The notes below the pieces were generated by a model. The model was not told where the DNA came from and did no database searches. It worked only from the letters and a program-made list of their open reading frames with translations. Shown here one piece after another: positions 33,807 to 45,708 of a stretch of DNA of 64,000 nt; the stretch's first letter is position 1, and the number at the start of each line of letters is the position of its first letter. Source of the stretch: Polaromonas vacuolata (GTDB taxonomy: Bacteria; Pseudomonadota; Gammaproteobacteria; Burkholderiales; Burkholderiaceae_C); assembly GCF_012584515.1 (NCBI RefSeq), contig NZ_CP051461.1:2103501-2167500 (forward strand), in the 5' to 3' direction. Both the position numbers and the translations under genes were made by a program.

Positions 33807-34310
33807 TTAGCAGCGAATACTTAGCAAATCACGGATTTCAAATAACTCTTGTCGCAGAAGTTCTAGCCGATGTGGCTCTATGCTTATTGATGAAAATTCA
33901 ACGGCTTGAAAATGCTGTGTAGATTGAGGCGAAAGATCATTTGTAGCGATTTTTTCCTCAAGCGCAAGCTGCTCTGTTTTTTCGCGAGGACCGATGTCAA
34001 GGGAGCCAAACAATAGCGCTTCGTTTGAGTGTTTATTATTTTGAGTTTGAGCTAACTCTATCAATTTGTTTCGCGCGCCGCTGATAGTGAAACCTTGGTC
34101 ATACAGCAAATCCCGTATGCAACGAATCATTAAAACGTCGTGGTGTTGGTAGTAACGTCGATTACCTCGCCTTTTCATAGGGCGCAATTGGGTGAACTCT
34201 TGCTCCCAGTATCGAAGCACATGTGCTTTGACTCCGCACAAATCACTAACTTCGCCAATAGTGAAATAACGCTTAGTAGGAAGAGTGGGCAGGGGTTTAA
34301 TCAAATCCAT
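33807..34310 (-). CDS. MerR-family transcriptional regulator
   Basis: About 167 residues. The N-terminal winged-helix segment RYFTIGEVSDLCGVKAHVLRYWEQEF (quoted in part) and KRRGNRRYY are typical of the MerR-like regulator that sits after ihfA in betaproteobacteria. No cysteine cluster for metal binding is present and the C-terminal half is variable and helical. ATG at 34310; a GTG at 34316 is also possible. Target genes unknown. Confidence 0.85.
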   Translation of the reverse strand: MDLIKPLPTLPTKRYFTIGEVSDLCGVKAHVLRYWEQEFTQLRPMKRRGNRRYYQHHDVLMIRCIRDLLYDQGFTISGARNKLIELAQTQNNKHSNEALLFGSLDIGPREKTEQLALEEKIATNDLSPQSTQHFQAVEFSSISIEPHRLELLRQELFEIRDLLSIRC

Positions 34311-34483
34311 CAGCACGTTGAGGAAAAATTATCTAATTGAGCTTGAAGACGCGCTTAAAAACGTAGCGTTCAAGCTGGTTTCTTTGATTGTTGGACAGGT
34401 TAAATCCAAACAATTCAATCATATTAACTCAATAGAAAAGGATATTGACACTGATTTTTGCCACCTTGAAGTTGTCAGCGCAC

Positions 34484-34801
34484 TTAGGCTCCGCCCTGAA
34501 TCTGATCTTTAAGTTTGAGACTGGCGTGAAAAGTAACCACCCTGCGCGCCTGAATAGGTATTGCCTCGCCGGTCCTAGGGTTACGGCCAGGACGCGGCGA
34601 TTTTGTACGAATCTGAAAGTTTCCAAAACCCGAAATTTTCACATCTTTCCCGTCAACCAAGCTGTCCGAGACGAGAACAAAAAACGAATCAATCATGTCC
34701 TTGGCTTCACGTTTGTTTAGGCCTAGTTGATCGAACAGCATTTCAGCAAGAAAAGCTTTGGTTAGCGCGGGGGTTTCCAGACTTTCAACAGAAAATTCCA
34801 T
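34484..34801 (-). CDS. ihfA: Integration host factor alpha subunit
   Basis: 105-residue DNA-bending protein of the HU/IHF family; it forms a heterodimer with IhfB. The beta-arm motif [12 protein letters not shown] with the intercalating proline, and FGNFQIR, identify it as IhfA. It follows pheT, the order found in E. coli and most proteobacteria. Confidence 0.95.
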   Translation of the reverse strand: MEFSVESLETPALTKAFLAEMLFDQLGLNKREAKDMIDSFFVLVSDSLVDGKDVKISGFGNFQIRTKSPRPGRNPRTGEAIPIQARRVVTFHASLKLKDQIQGGA

Positions 34802-34859
34802 AAGTACACTTACCTTTAATCTGCGCTTAGCAGAATGTTGTGTTTGTCTCCACTATCCA

Positions 34860-37286
34860 TCATGCGCGCAAGCGTGCTTGTAATTCACGCTGTAAGCTGG
34901 TGAGCACGGACTGCACAGCAGACTCAATATCATCCTCAGTCAGTGTAGCTGTACCGCCCGAAAGAATAAGTCGAACTGCCAAGCTTTTTTCACCCATTTG
35001 CAAACTGGTATTGCCAGCCACGGGCCGGTAGACATCGAATAGTTGGGCACGCAGCAAGCGGCCTTGGGTTTGTGCGCCATTGATAGTACGCACCAAGTCA
35101 GCATGGGTAACACTTTCAGCGACGATTACAGCAATATCGCGCTCGACTGGTTGCAACTTGCTGACAGGCGAGAATTCAGGCACTGGGCGTTGCAGCACCG
35201 CCTCCAAGTCAAGCTCAAACAGCAGCGGCGCAAGCGCCAATTCGTAGCTCTGACGCCACTTAGGGTGAAGCTCACCCACAAAACCAATAGCCTTGCCATT
35301 GAGGCTTACGCAAGCGCAGCGTCCAGGATGCATCGCAGGATGTTCTGCAGGTGAAAACTCGGCTTGCAAAGGTGCGAGCAAGGCCTGCACATCGCCTTTG
35401 ATATCGAAGAAATCGACGGCTTTATCCGCTTGCCCCCAATGCGTGGGTGAACGTGGACCATAGGCTAAACCACTTATACGCATGGGCTGGTTGAATCCGG
35501 CCACCGTGGTATCCGTGTTCTGGCTATTCGCATCACGCAAAAAAACATGACCTAGTTCAAACACATTTATGCGCGGTGCTTTACGGTCAAGATTAAACTT
35601 AAGCACTTGCAGCAATGAGCCCAACAACGAAGAACGCATCACGCTCATCTGGCTAGCAATCGGATTGAGCAGTTTGATTGGGTTGGCGTTGCCAGCGAGT
35701 TCGTGCTCCCAGCGCTCTTCCACAAAACTAAAATTAATCGTTTCTTGATAACCCAAACCAGCCAGTGCGCGGCGCACAGCGAACGGACTACGCTCTGACT
35801 CAGGGCGAACCCTAGCGGTGATGGGCGCAAGCGGCGGTGTAGCTGGCAAATTATCGTAGCCCAACATGCGCACGACTTCTTCAATCAAGTCTTCTTCGAT
35901 TTGCAAGTCAAAGCGAAAGCTTGGCGGGGTTACTGTTAAAGTGCCCTCCCCTTCTTTGACGTCTAAACCCAAGCGCTGCAAAGCATCTAAACATTGAGCC
36001 TGCGAGACCGGCATACCCAAAACCTTGGCGGCACGAGCGACACGTAATGTGACTGGCACTGACTTGGGGATGTTGACCTGAATATCGTCCATGGGTCCGC
36101 AAACCGTCTCAGGCAGGCCGCAGATATCAAGAATTAATTGCGTGATGCGTTCTAGATGTTCAGTGGTGTGACCTGCATCTACACCGCGCTCAAAACGATG
36201 ACCCGCATCGGTAGAAAAATTGTAGCGGCGTGATCGGCCAGCAATAGCTTTAGGCCACCAAAAGGCGGCTTCGACGTAAATATTTTGCGTCTCATCCGTA
36301 ACCGAAGTCGCGTCGCCACCCATGATGCCAGCCAGAGATTCGACTTGAATATCGTCAGCAATGACACCGACTTTTTCGTCAACTGTGACGGTATTGCCGT
36401 TAAGTAATTTAAGCGTCTCACCGGCTTTTCCCCAACGCACATCGAGGCCACCATGAATTTTGTCAAGGTCAAAAATATGTGTAGGTCGGCCCAACTCAAA
36501 CATCACGTAGTTAGAAATATCGACCAATGCAGTCACGCTGCGTTGGCCGCAACGCGCCAACCTGTCCACCATCCAAGTAGGTGTCACCGCTTTAGTGTTA
36601 ACGCTGCGCAGCACACGACCCGAAAAACGGCCGCACAAATCGGGGGCACTGATCTTGACGGACAAACGACTTTCATCGCCAACCGCAACGCTTGGAAAAC
36701 TCAGCGCTTTAAGTGGTGAACCGGTCAACGCAGAGACCTCACGGGCTACGCCGTAAATGCTCAAGCAATGCGCCAAATTTGGGGTGAGTTTGAGCGTGAA
36801 TAAAGTGTCGTCGAGCTTTAAATACTCACGAATATCTTGACCGGGTTGGGCATCATCAGCCAACTCCATTAGGCCGCCATGATCTTCGCTGAGTTTTAGC
36901 TCGCGAGCTGAGCACAACATGCCCTGACTTTCAACACCGCGCAACATTCCCAACTTTATCAAGAAAGGTTTGCCGTCTTCACCGGGTGGTAGTTCTGCGC
37001 CAACTAGTGCGCAAGGCACTCGAATACCAACGCGCGCATTAGGCGCACCACAAACAATGCTTAGAAAATCACTACGGCCCACATCAACCTGACAAATGCG
37101 CAGACGATCGGCATTCGGGTGTTGTTGTGCATCGACGATTTGACCGACCACAATATGGTTAAACGGCGGAGCAACAGGCTTGAGTTCTTCGACTTCTAGG
37201 CCAGCCATAGTCAAGGTGTGAGCGAGTTGTTCAGTGCTCAAAGAGGGGTTGCAAAATTCGCGCAACCAGGATTCAGGAAATTGCAT
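34860..37286 (-). CDS. pheT: Phenylalanyl-tRNA synthetase beta subunit
   Basis: 808-residue subunit of the alpha2-beta2 synthetase that charges tRNA-Phe. An EMAP/OB-type tRNA-binding domain (about 40-150) is followed by B3/B4 (editing, about 210-370), B5 (about 400-470), the synthetase-like core and a C-terminal anticodon-binding FDX-ACB domain (about 715-808). It lies 32 bp after pheS. Confidence 0.96.
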   Translation of the reverse strand: MQFPESWLREFCNPSLSTEQLAHTLTMAGLEVEELKPVAPPFNHIVVGQIVDAQQHPNADRLRICQVDVGRSDFLSIVCGAPNARVGIRVPCALVGAELPPGEDGKPFLIKLGMLRGVESQGMLCSARELKLSEDHGGLMELADDAQPGQDIREYLKLDDTLFTLKLTPNLAHCLSIYGVAREVSALTGSPLKALSFPSVAVGDESRLSVKISAPDLCGRFSGRVLRSVNTKAVTPTWMVDRLARCGQRSVTALVDISNYVMFELGRPTHIFDLDKIHGGLDVRWGKAGETLKLLNGNTVTVDEKVGVIADDIQVESLAGIMGGDATSVTDETQNIYVEAAFWWPKAIAGRSRRYNFSTDAGHRFERGVDAGHTTEHLERITQLILDICGLPETVCGPMDDIQVNIPKSVPVTLRVARAAKVLGMPVSQAQCLDALQRLGLDVKEGEGTLTVTPPSFRFDLQIEEDLIEEVVRMLGYDNLPATPPLAPITARVRPESERSPFAVRRALAGLGYQETINFSFVEERWEHELAGNANPIKLLNPIASQMSVMRSSLLGSLLQVLKFNLDRKAPRINVFELGHVFLRDANSQNTDTTVAGFNQPMRISGLAYGPRSPTHWGQADKAVDFFDIKGDVQALLAPLQAEFSPAEHPAMHPGRCACVSLNGKAIGFVGELHPKWRQSYELALAPLLFELDLEAVLQRPVPEFSPVSKLQPVERDIAVIVAESVTHADLVRTINGAQTQGRLLRAQLFDVYRPVAGNTSLQMGEKSLAVRLILSGGTATLTEDDIESAVQSVLTSLQRELQARLRA

Positions 37287-37318
37287 TATGTGCTTTCAGC
37301 TTATTTTTTTGGATTTAA

Positions 37319-38386
<1,068 letters not shown>

Positions 38387-38459
38387 TTATTTCTGAATTC
38401 TTGTATGCATTTTGTGCTGCGTAGGCAGCTGCGGGTGATAGAGCCGGCAGGCCTGAATG

Positions 38460-38497
38460 AAAAAAGGGCCAGAGCCTTTTCAAGCTCTGGCCCTTTA
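38460..38497 (-). terminator. Hairpin/T-run between rplT and pheS
   Basis: On the minus strand GGGCCAGAGC-loop-GCTCTGGCCC is followed by six T residues, 45-85 bp after the rplT stop. It either ends the infC-rpmI-rplT transcript or acts as an attenuator for pheST. Confidence 0.85.
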
Positions 38498-38543
38498 TTT
38501 TCTTACCAGCCGCTATGAATCAGACAGCAACTAGGTTTGAAAA

Positions 38544-38906
38544 TCAGGCAGCAGCCAATTTGGCTTTGACCTGGTCGACGATGGCGCCAAATGCGGCACT
38601 GTCGTGAATCGCCATATCGGACAAAACCTTACGGTCAATCTCGATACCGGCTTTGCGCAATCCGTTAGCGAACTGGCTGTAGGTGATGCCGAACGAACGG
38701 CTGGCTGCATTGATACGGGCAATCCACAAGCGGCGGAAAACACGTTTCTTGGTACGACGGTCACGGTAGGCATATTGCCCAGCCTTCATTACCGCTTCTT
38801 TAGCGACGCGGAAGACATTACCGCGGCGACCGCGAAAACCTTTTGCAAGGGCTATGATTTTTTTGTGGCGGGCGCGAGCCGTTACACCACGTTTGACGCG
38901 AGGCAT
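38544..38906 (-). CDS. rplT: 50S ribosomal protein L20
   Basis: 120 residues, highly basic: [16 protein letters not shown] at the N-terminus and the conserved [11 protein letters not shown] region. It binds 23S rRNA early in assembly and in other bacteria represses its own operon. It follows rpmI after 25 bp. Confidence 0.97.
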   Translation of the reverse strand: MPRVKRGVTARARHKKIIALAKGFRGRRGNVFRVAKEAVMKAGQYAYRDRRTKKRVFRRLWIARINAASRSFGITYSQFANGLRKAGIEIDRKVLSDMAIHDSAAFGAIVDQVKAKLAAA

Positions 38907-38931
38907 TTAATTACTCCTGAACGTTGTTAAA

Positions 38932-39135
38932 TTAAATGCCACGGCCTGGAAGCATCTGTGCCATGTGACCCATATTGGTCTCATGAACAGCTACTGATCC
39001 ACGCAATTGACGCTTGTTCTTGGTGGTCTTCTTAGTCAGAATGTGACGTTTGAAGGCTTGACCACGTTTGACCGTGCCACCTGGACGAACTCGGAAACGC
39101 TTTTTAGCGCCGCTCTTGGTCTTCATTTTGGGCAT
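38932..39135 (-). CDS. rpmI: 50S ribosomal protein L35
   Basis: 67-residue basic protein ([16 protein letters not shown]). The 223-bp gap back to infC holds a GAGAAG/CTTCTC hairpin at about 39224-39243, which could take part in L20 autoregulation, though this is not shown. Confidence 0.96.
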   Translation of the reverse strand: MPKMKTKSGAKKRFRVRPGGTVKRGQAFKRHILTKKTTKNKRQLRGSVAVHETNMGHMAQMLPGRGI

Positions 39136-39358
39136 ATAAATGCTCCTTTTGATTTGTGCTCGTGAGGCGCTGCGAACCTACGCAGACTTGACGGCCCCGA
39201 GACACTTATAAAGGCCGCCAGCTCCGAGAAGTTTTAGCTTCTCGCTGCCCGCAGCCTTGGCGAAAAAAGCGCATGGCTTTCTTCAGTCGAAAGACGGATT
39301 CTACTCTGACTTTAAGGGATAGCTTTACAGCCAGCCCTTTTAATTTTTATGCGCCGCA

Positions 39359-39949
39359 TTAAGAAGTGCTAGCAGCAGCTTCTGTTGACTGTTTGGCGCC
39401 TGGTTTTTTACGACCCGGTGCAATCATCATGACCATTTGACGACCTTCTAGTTTTGGAAACTGCTCAACCAATATCAGATCGGCGAGCTCATCACGAATA
39501 CGTGCAAGTAAAGCCAAACCGATTTCTTGGTGAGTAATTTCCCGACCACGAAAGCGCAGAGTAATCTTGCACTTATCGCCATCATCTAGAAAACGCTTGA
39601 TATTTCGCAACTTGATGTTGTAGTCACCATCATCAGTACCGGGGCGGAATTTAATTTCCTTAATCTCGATAACTTTTTGCTTGGATTTGGCGTCCGCCGC
39701 TTTTTTCTGCTCGGCATATTTGAACTTGCCGTAATCCATTAATCTACAAACGGGTGGAACCGCTGTTGGAGAAATCTCCACCAGATCAACATCATATTCA
39801 CCTGCTAGACGCAATGCCTCCATCAAATTGACGATGCCCAAAGGCTCGTTATCGGGGCCAGAGAGACGCACTTCGGGAGCCATGATTTCACGGTTCAAGC
39901 GGTGCTTGCGTTCTTCGCGGTGACGACGGTCACGAAATTCTGTAGCGAT
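39359..39949 (-). CDS. infC: Translation initiation factor IF-3 (ATC start)
   Basis: 196-residue factor that binds the 30S subunit and proofreads start codons. The true start is taken as ATC at 39949: AAGGA stands 8 bases before it and the following [18 protein letters not shown] is the normal IF-3 N-terminus, with no ATG or GTG available. A rare start codon lets IF-3 repress its own translation, as with ATT in E. coli infC. The [11 protein letters not shown] segment and the C-terminal domain are complete. Confidence 0.93.
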   Translation of the reverse strand: MATEFRDRRHREERKHRLNREIMAPEVRLSGPDNEPLGIVNLMEALRLAGEYDVDLVEISPTAVPPVCRLMDYGKFKYAEQKKAADAKSKQKVIEIKEIKFRPGTDDGDYNIKLRNIKRFLDDGDKCKITLRFRGREITHQEIGLALLARIRDELADLILVEQFPKLEGRQMVMMIAPGRKKPGAKQSTEAAASTS

Positions 39950-40058
39950 GGTTTTTGTCCTTCAATGCTTGCTATAAAAGCTATAGCGGCTTTGCCCAAT
40001 GAGATGATAAAGATGAACCAAAAACGCTCAACAATGTTTGCTTGAGCGTTAAATCTGA

Positions 40059-41966
40059 TCAGGTTTTTTGTGCAATGTCCGTAGCGATTTGCGCTGCAAA
40101 TGCTGCTAGTGACATGACGCCAAGGTCTTTATTACCGCGGGCTCTTACTGCTACTGCGCCGGCTTCTTTTTCCTTGTCACCAAGAACAAGAATATAAGGG
40201 GGCTTTTGTAACGAGTGCTCTCGTATTTTATACGTTATTTTCTCGTTCCTGAGATCTAATTTGACTCTTATCCCTTGATTTTGCAGTGTCTTTGCCACTT
40301 CGCGTGCGTAATCAGCTTGTGCATCTGTAATCGTAAGTACGCAAACTTGTTCCGGCGCTAGCCAAGTAGGTATCGCGCCAGCGTGCTCCTCAATCAGTAT
40401 TCCGATGAAGCGCTCAAGGCTGCCAACAATCGCGCGATGCAGCATGACAGGTCGGTGACGGGCGCCGTCTTCGCCCACGTATTCAGCATCGAGTCGCTCG
40501 GGCATTGAGAAGTCGACTTGCATAGTGCCGCACTGCCACTGACGGCCAATCGCGTCTTTTAACGTGTATTCGATCTTAGGTCCGTAGAACGCACCGTCGC
40601 CTGGAGATACTTCAAATTCGCAACCGGATGCACGCAGACTTTCCATCAAGGCATGCTCGGCTTTGTCCCAACTTTCGTCTGAACCAATACGGGCTTCTGG
40701 ACGCGTCGCGACTTTGTAAATGATGTTTTTAAAACCAAAGTCGGTGTAGACCTTTTGCAGCAAGGTTGTGTAGTCGACACATTCTTTGAGAATTTGCGAC
40801 TCAGTGCAAAAAATATGGCCGTCGTCTTGGGTAAAACCACGCACACGCATGATGCCGTGCAGACCGCCCGAAGGCTCATTGCGATGGCATTGACCGAACT
40901 CGCCATAACGCAATGGCAAATCGCGGTAGCTCTTAATGCCTTGCTTGAAAATCAAAATGTGACCGGGGCAGTTCATAGGCTTGAGCGCATATTCACGCTT
41001 TTCGCTCTCGGTCGTGAACATGTTGTCGCGGTACTTGTCCCAGTGACCTGTTTTCTCCCACAAAGTCTTGTCTATAACTTGTGGGCCTTTGACCTCTTGA
41101 TATCCATTGTCTTGGTAGACCTTGCGCATGTATTGCTCAACGCCTTGCCAAATAGTCCAACCCTTGGGATGCCAAAAGACTAGGCCGGGCGCGTGATCAT
41201 CAATGTGAAATAAATCCAGCTCTCGGCCTAACTTACGGTGGTCACGCTTTTCAGCTTCTTCTAGTTGAAGTAAGTAGTTTTGCAAGTCATCTTTAGTCGC
41301 CCAAGCCGTGCCGTAGATGCGTTGCAGCATCTCGTTTTTGTGGTCACCGCGCCAATAGGCACCAGCTAACTTCATGAGCTTGAAAAACTTAAGCTTGCCG
41401 GTGCTGGGTACATGCGGGCCACGGCACAAATCTTCAAAATCACCTTCGCGGTAAAGCGAGACATCTTCGTTTGCTGGGATGCTGGCAATAATCTCAGCTT
41501 TGTAAAACTCACCTTGGCTTTTGAAATGCTCCACTGCCGCGTCGCGTGGCAATACGCGGCGTGTGACGGCTTCGTCCTTGGCCGCGAGTTCGGTCATACG
41601 CTTTTCGATAGCGATCAAATCGTCGGGCGTGAAGGGGCGCTTGTAGGAAAAGTCGTAGAAGAAACCGTTTTCAATCACCGGGCCAATCGTCACCTGTGCA
41701 TCGGGGAACAATTCTTTGACGGCATAGGCCAACAAGTGAGCGGTAGAGTGGCGAATCAAGTCTAGGCCGTCCGCATCCTTGGCGGTGATGATGCTAAGGG
41801 CACTGTCTTTTTCGATCAGAAAACTGGTGTCAACCACTTTACCGTCGACTTTGCCGCCCAATGCAGCTTTAGCCAAGCCTGCGCCAATGGAGGCAGCGAC
41901 TTCAGCCACGGTAACGGCCTGAGGAAATTCGCGCTGTGATGCGTCTGGAAGCGTGATCTGAATCAT
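40059..41966 (-). CDS. thrS: Threonyl-tRNA synthetase
   Basis: 635 residues. TGS domain 1-61, editing domain with HSTAHLLA, class II core with the zinc-site segment [11 protein letters not shown] and motif 2 around [15 protein letters not shown], and an anticodon-binding domain over the last ~100 residues. First gene of thrS-infC-rpmI-rplT-pheST-ihfA. A terminator-like hairpin lies about 30 bp before its ATG. Confidence 0.97.
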   Translation of the reverse strand: MIQITLPDASQREFPQAVTVAEVAASIGAGLAKAALGGKVDGKVVDTSFLIEKDSALSIITAKDADGLDLIRHSTAHLLAYAVKELFPDAQVTIGPVIENGFFYDFSYKRPFTPDDLIAIEKRMTELAAKDEAVTRRVLPRDAAVEHFKSQGEFYKAEIIASIPANEDVSLYREGDFEDLCRGPHVPSTGKLKFFKLMKLAGAYWRGDHKNEMLQRIYGTAWATKDDLQNYLLQLEEAEKRDHRKLGRELDLFHIDDHAPGLVFWHPKGWTIWQGVEQYMRKVYQDNGYQEVKGPQVIDKTLWEKTGHWDKYRDNMFTTESEKREYALKPMNCPGHILIFKQGIKSYRDLPLRYGEFGQCHRNEPSGGLHGIMRVRGFTQDDGHIFCTESQILKECVDYTTLLQKVYTDFGFKNIIYKVATRPEARIGSDESWDKAEHALMESLRASGCEFEVSPGDGAFYGPKIEYTLKDAIGRQWQCGTMQVDFSMPERLDAEYVGEDGARHRPVMLHRAIVGSLERFIGILIEEHAGAIPTWLAPEQVCVLTITDAQADYAREVAKTLQNQGIRVKLDLRNEKITYKIREHSLQKPPYILVLGDKEKEAGAVAVRARGNKDLGVMSLAAFAAQIATDIAQKT

Positions 41967-41995
41967 GTAATGGACTTTAGAGCGTTGGAGACAAC

Positions 41996-42018
41996 AAAAA
42001 GCGCGGAACCTGCCGCGC
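41996..42018 (-). terminator. Attenuator-like hairpin upstream of thrS
   Basis: On the minus strand GCGCGG-CAGGTT-CCGCGC is followed by five T residues, 30 bp before the thrS start. The rest of the 377-bp aceA/thrS spacer shows only the aceA terminator. It may be a true attenuator or a leftover terminator of a lost upstream gene. Confidence 0.55.
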
Positions 42019-42260
42019 TATGAAAGTTATCCGAAGAGTAATTTAGTTTGATGACTCAAAACTAGTTAACTGGCTTGGCCGGCAGGGCTTAATCAGTTGA
42101 GGCGTGTGAGCGTCGAGTTCGCTGCAATGTCAAAAGACAAGTCGATGGGGTTGGCAGTAGAAAAGCAAACATGCATGTATTTTACGGCAGCTTTGCCCAC
42201 CCTTTGATTAAGCAGCCTGATAGACATGTCACAAGCCCACTAAAGGCCATAAAAGCAAAA

Positions 42261-42302
42261 TAAAAAACCCGGCAAAAGCATCTTAATGCTCGCCGGGTTT
42301 TG
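42261..42302 (-). terminator. Rho-independent terminator of aceA
   Basis: On the minus strand AAAACCCGGC...GCCGGGTTTTTTA, a GC-rich stem followed by a T run, 42-83 bp after the aceA stop. Confidence 0.92.
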
Positions 42303-42343
42303 ACCAATCAACGCTCTAAGTCATCAGAGCGCATTAAAGATTT

Positions 42344-43663
42344 TTAGTGGAACTGCTCTTCTTCGGTTGAACCTGTCAATGCAGTAACGCTGGACTTTCC
42401 GCCCTGAATCACAGTCGTTACTTCGTCAAAGTAACCAGTGCCGACTTCTTGCTGATGGGACACAAATGTGTAGCCACGATCACGAGCTGCAAATTCTGGC
42501 TCTTGCACTTTCTCAATGTAAGCCGTCATACCGCGTGCTACATAGTCTTGCGCCAAGTCGAACATGTTGTACCACATCGAATGAATGCCGGCCAAGGTGA
42601 TGAACTGGTACTTGTAACCCATGGCGCCTAGTTCTTTCTGGAACTTGGCAATGGTTGCATCGTCAAGGTTTTTCTTCCAGTTAAACGACGGCGAGCAGTT
42701 GTAGGCCAACATTTTTCCGGGGTGAACTTTGTGCACTGCTTCGGCAAATTTCTTGGCGAACTCAAGGTCAGGCGTGCCAGTCTCGCACCAGACCAAATCA
42801 GCGTAATGGGCATAAGCAATAGCGCGACTAATCGCCTGGTCCATGCCTTTACGGGTTTTGTAAAAGCCTTCTGCTGTGCGCTCGCCGGTAATGAATGGCT
42901 TGTCGTTTTCGTCGTAGTCGCTGGTGAGTAAGTCAGCAGCTTCTGCATCAGTACGGGCAATCACCAAAGTAGGTACGCCGCAAACGTCAGCTGCCATACG
43001 GGCCGCAATCAACTTTTGGCAAGCCTCTGCAGTAGGCACCAACACCTTGCCACCCATGTGACCGCATTTTTTAACTGATGCGAGTTGGTCTTCAAAGTGA
43101 ACACCAGCAGCGCCAGAATTAATCATGGCTTTCATCAATTCAAATGCATTCAGCACGCCGCCAAAACCAGCTTCAGCATCGGCAACGATGGGGGCGAAGT
43201 TATCGATATAGCCCTTGTCGCCAGCGTCAATGCCTTTGGCATGTTGGATTTCGTCCGCACGGCGGAACGTGTTGTTGATACGCTCAACGACTTTTGGCAC
43301 CGAATCGACTGGGTACAAAGATTGGTCTGGGTACATAGCGGCGTAGCCGTTGTTATCTGCAGCGACTTGCCATCCCGACAGGTAAATGGCTTTCACGCCA
43401 GCCTTAACTTGTTGCATGGCTTGACCACCCGTCAGAGCACCAAGGCAGTTCACATAGGCTTCTGTGTTAACCAAATTCCAAAGCTTTTCGGCACCGCGGC
43501 GAGCCAAGGTGTGCTCGATTGGGAAGGAGCCGCGCAGACGAACCACATCCGCTGCCGTGTAACCGCGCTTAATGCCTTTCCAGCGGGGGTTGGTTGCCCA
43601 GTCTTTTTCAAGGGCGGCGATTTGTTCTTCGCGGCTTGATACTTCAGTATGGTGTTGGGTCAT
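42344..43663 (-). CDS. aceA: Isocitrate lyase
   Basis: 439-residue glyoxylate-shunt enzyme splitting isocitrate into glyoxylate and succinate, needed for growth on acetate or fatty acids. The catalytic signature KKCGHMGGK is at about residues 198-206 with Cys200; the metal-binding ADAEAGFGG segment is at 161-169. Complete copy with its own terminator; the palindromes in its upstream spacer are candidate operators. Confidence 0.96.
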   Translation of the reverse strand: MTQHHTEVSSREEQIAALEKDWATNPRWKGIKRGYTAADVVRLRGSFPIEHTLARRGAEKLWNLVNTEAYVNCLGALTGGQAMQQVKAGVKAIYLSGWQVAADNNGYAAMYPDQSLYPVDSVPKVVERINNTFRRADEIQHAKGIDAGDKGYIDNFAPIVADAEAGFGGVLNAFELMKAMINSGAAGVHFEDQLASVKKCGHMGGKVLVPTAEACQKLIAARMAADVCGVPTLVIARTDAEAADLLTSDYDENDKPFITGERTAEGFYKTRKGMDQAISRAIAYAHYADLVWCETGTPDLEFAKKFAEAVHKVHPGKMLAYNCSPSFNWKKNLDDATIAKFQKELGAMGYKYQFITLAGIHSMWYNMFDLAQDYVARGMTAYIEKVQEPEFAARDRGYTFVSHQQEVGTGYFDEVTTVIQGGKSSVTALTGSTEEEQFH

Positions 43664-43960
43664 GGTGCGCTCCGTAGGTTAAGAAGAGTTTGAAACTAAA
43701 CGATTTGATTTCTGGTCTGGGTCTAGTTTAAGTCTTCTACAAGACTATTTTTACTCTTATGTCTTATATAAGATAAAAATTAAATTCAATTAAATCAACA
43801 GTTATTTTTGCTTTTGCCACAATACAAAATGTCGTCTCTTATATCGAGAAATATTTTTGCAGCGCAACAATTAAATTTTTCATATTATAAAAAGCACTAT
43901 GTTGAATATGAAATTTAAACGGCACAATCTCGATTAATTAACGCAATACAGAAAAAATTG
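43664..43960. promoter_or_regulatory. Divergent aceA / EamA-transporter promoter region, right copy
   Basis: Same spacer as 182-478. The TCTT-N4-AAGA palindromes lie at 43733-43744 and 43762-43773, and a related half-site at about 43835-43849. Confidence 0.5.
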
Positions 43961-44860
43961 ATGAATCGCTTCGCCGCCTTTGCCTGTCTCGCCTTGAGCA
44001 TGACTCTGGTTGGCAGCTATGTAGCCCTCTCCAAACCCTTGGTTGCTGCCCTGCCCGTCTTTTTGCTGGCTTGGCTACGTTTTGGTATAGGCACAGCAGC
44101 CATGCTGCGCTGGCTTAAAAAGCCGGCCTTTGAAGCGCCCATGACACAGCTCACCAAGCGCCTATTGTTTCTTGAATCTTTTCTAGGCAATTTCCTGTTC
44201 TCCATTTGCATGCTGTACGGGGTGAGCCTGACCAGCGCTTTGGCTGCGGGCGTCATCATGGCCGCCATTCCCGCCGCAGTGGCCCTTCTTAGCTGGATCA
44301 TTTTGCGCGAGAAAATAAGTCTGCGAATATGGGCTGCAGTGGCCTGTGCAGTGCTAGGAATCAGCTTGGTTTCGCTGTCAAAGAATCAAGGTTTAGAGAC
44401 TTCTCAACCGCTAAACAGCCAAGCTTGGCTAGGCAATTTACTCTTGATGGCAGCGGTACTTTGCGAGGCCGCTTACGCCGTGATTGGTAAACAGCTCACC
44501 GGCGTGCTAAGCCCCAAGCGAATCACATCATTAATAAACCTTTGGGGCTTTGCACTTGTCACACCCTTTGGCTTGTGGGTAGCAATAGACTTTGATTTTG
44601 GCGCGGTTCAGCTTCACAGCTGGTTGCTACTGATGTTCTACGCCATGTCAGCCAGCGTATGGACTGTTTGGTTGTGGATGACAGGTCTTAAGCTGGTGGC
44701 GGCAAGTCAAGCCGGTATCTTCACAGTACTACTACCGGTTAGCGCAGCGGCTGTCGGTGTACTGGTGCTAGGAGAGCAACTTAACCGAGTGCAGGGTCTG
44801 GCATTTGCGATCGCTTTGGCAGGCGTGTTGCTCGCGACCTTGCCGGCCTCGCGTCGCTAG
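43961..44860 (+). CDS. EamA/DMT-family transporter (right copy)
   Basis: Identical in protein sequence to 479-1378: two EamA repeats, about ten membrane helices, substrate unknown. Divergent from the complete aceA. Confidence 0.85.
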   Translation: MNRFAAFACLALSMTLVGSYVALSKPLVAALPVFLLAWLRFGIGTAAMLRWLKKPAFEAPMTQLTKRLLFLESFLGNFLFSICMLYGVSLTSALAAGVIMAAIPAAVALLSWIILREKISLRIWAAVACAVLGISLVSLSKNQGLETSQPLNSQAWLGNLLLMAAVLCEAAYAVIGKQLTGVLSPKRITSLINLWGFALVTPFGLWVAIDFDFGAVQLHSWLLLMFYAMSASVWTVWLWMTGLKLVAASQAGIFTVLLPVSAAAVGVLVLGEQLNRVQGLAFAIALAGVLLATLPASRR

Positions 44861-44870
44861 TTTTTTTAAG

Positions 44871-45707
44871 TCACTTTTCTTGCTGTTCCAGTCTTTGCCG
44901 CCTTTGCCGACGCAGCATAAGCAGGCTGTAAACAATGATGCCTATAGACACCGTTGCAATCAGCAGCGTAGCGGCAGCATAAACCGAAGGATTCAGGCCG
45001 CGTCTGGCGTAGCTAAAAATAACCTGTGGCAGCGTTGTCACGCCTGGGCCAGATAAAAATTCTGAAATCACCACATCATCAAAAGACAGCGTAAAAGTAA
45101 GCAGCCACGCTGACACCAAAGCAGGTGTGATACATGGCAAAGTAACCAGAAAAAATACTTGCACGGGCCGGCAACCTAAGTCTTTGGCCGCGTCCTCCAG
45201 CGACAAATCCATCTCTGCCAAGCGCGACTTAATCACCACCGTCGCATAGGCCATGCCCAACAAAGTGTGGCCTATGACAATCGTCGCCACGCCGCGCTCT
45301 GGCCAACCAATGGCGCGTTGCACTGCGACAGAAAGCAGCAGCAGCGACAAACCAATAATGACCTCAGGCATGACCAGTGGCGCATTGACCATTCCATAAA
45401 ACAAGGTGCGGCCTGAAAAACGCTTGTAACGCACCAGTACGAAAGCTGCAAAGCAACCCAGTAGCACTGAGAAACAAGCCGTAATCAAAGCCACCTTAAG
45501 CGAGAGAAAAAATCCGGCGACAAGCTGAGAGTCATCCACCAAAGCCTGATACCAACGCAGAGAAAATCCGGTAAAAACACCGTCTTGCCGGGTGCTATTG
45601 AATGAAAAAACAATTAAAAAAATCAGCGGTATATTCAGAAACAAAAACACCAAGCCCAGCCACAAGCGAGCCATGTTTCTTTGCAACCAGTAATCCAGTG
45701 CTCGCAT
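44871..45707 (-). CDS. potI: Polyamine ABC transporter permease PotI type (right copy)
   Basis: Identical to the left-copy permease. ATG at 45707, one base after the potH stop. Last gene of the polyamine importer operon. Confidence 0.85.
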   Translation of the reverse strand: MRALDYWLQRNMARLWLGLVFLFLNIPLIFLIVFSFNSTRQDGVFTGFSLRWYQALVDDSQLVAGFFLSLKVALITACFSVLLGCFAAFVLVRYKRFSGRTLFYGMVNAPLVMPEVIIGLSLLLLSVAVQRAIGWPERGVATIVIGHTLLGMAYATVVIKSRLAEMDLSLEDAAKDLGCRPVQVFFLVTLPCITPALVSAWLLTFTLSFDDVVISEFLSGPGVTTLPQVIFSYARRGLNPSVYAAATLLIATVSIGIIVYSLLMLRRQRRQRLEQQEK

Positions 45708-45708
45708 G

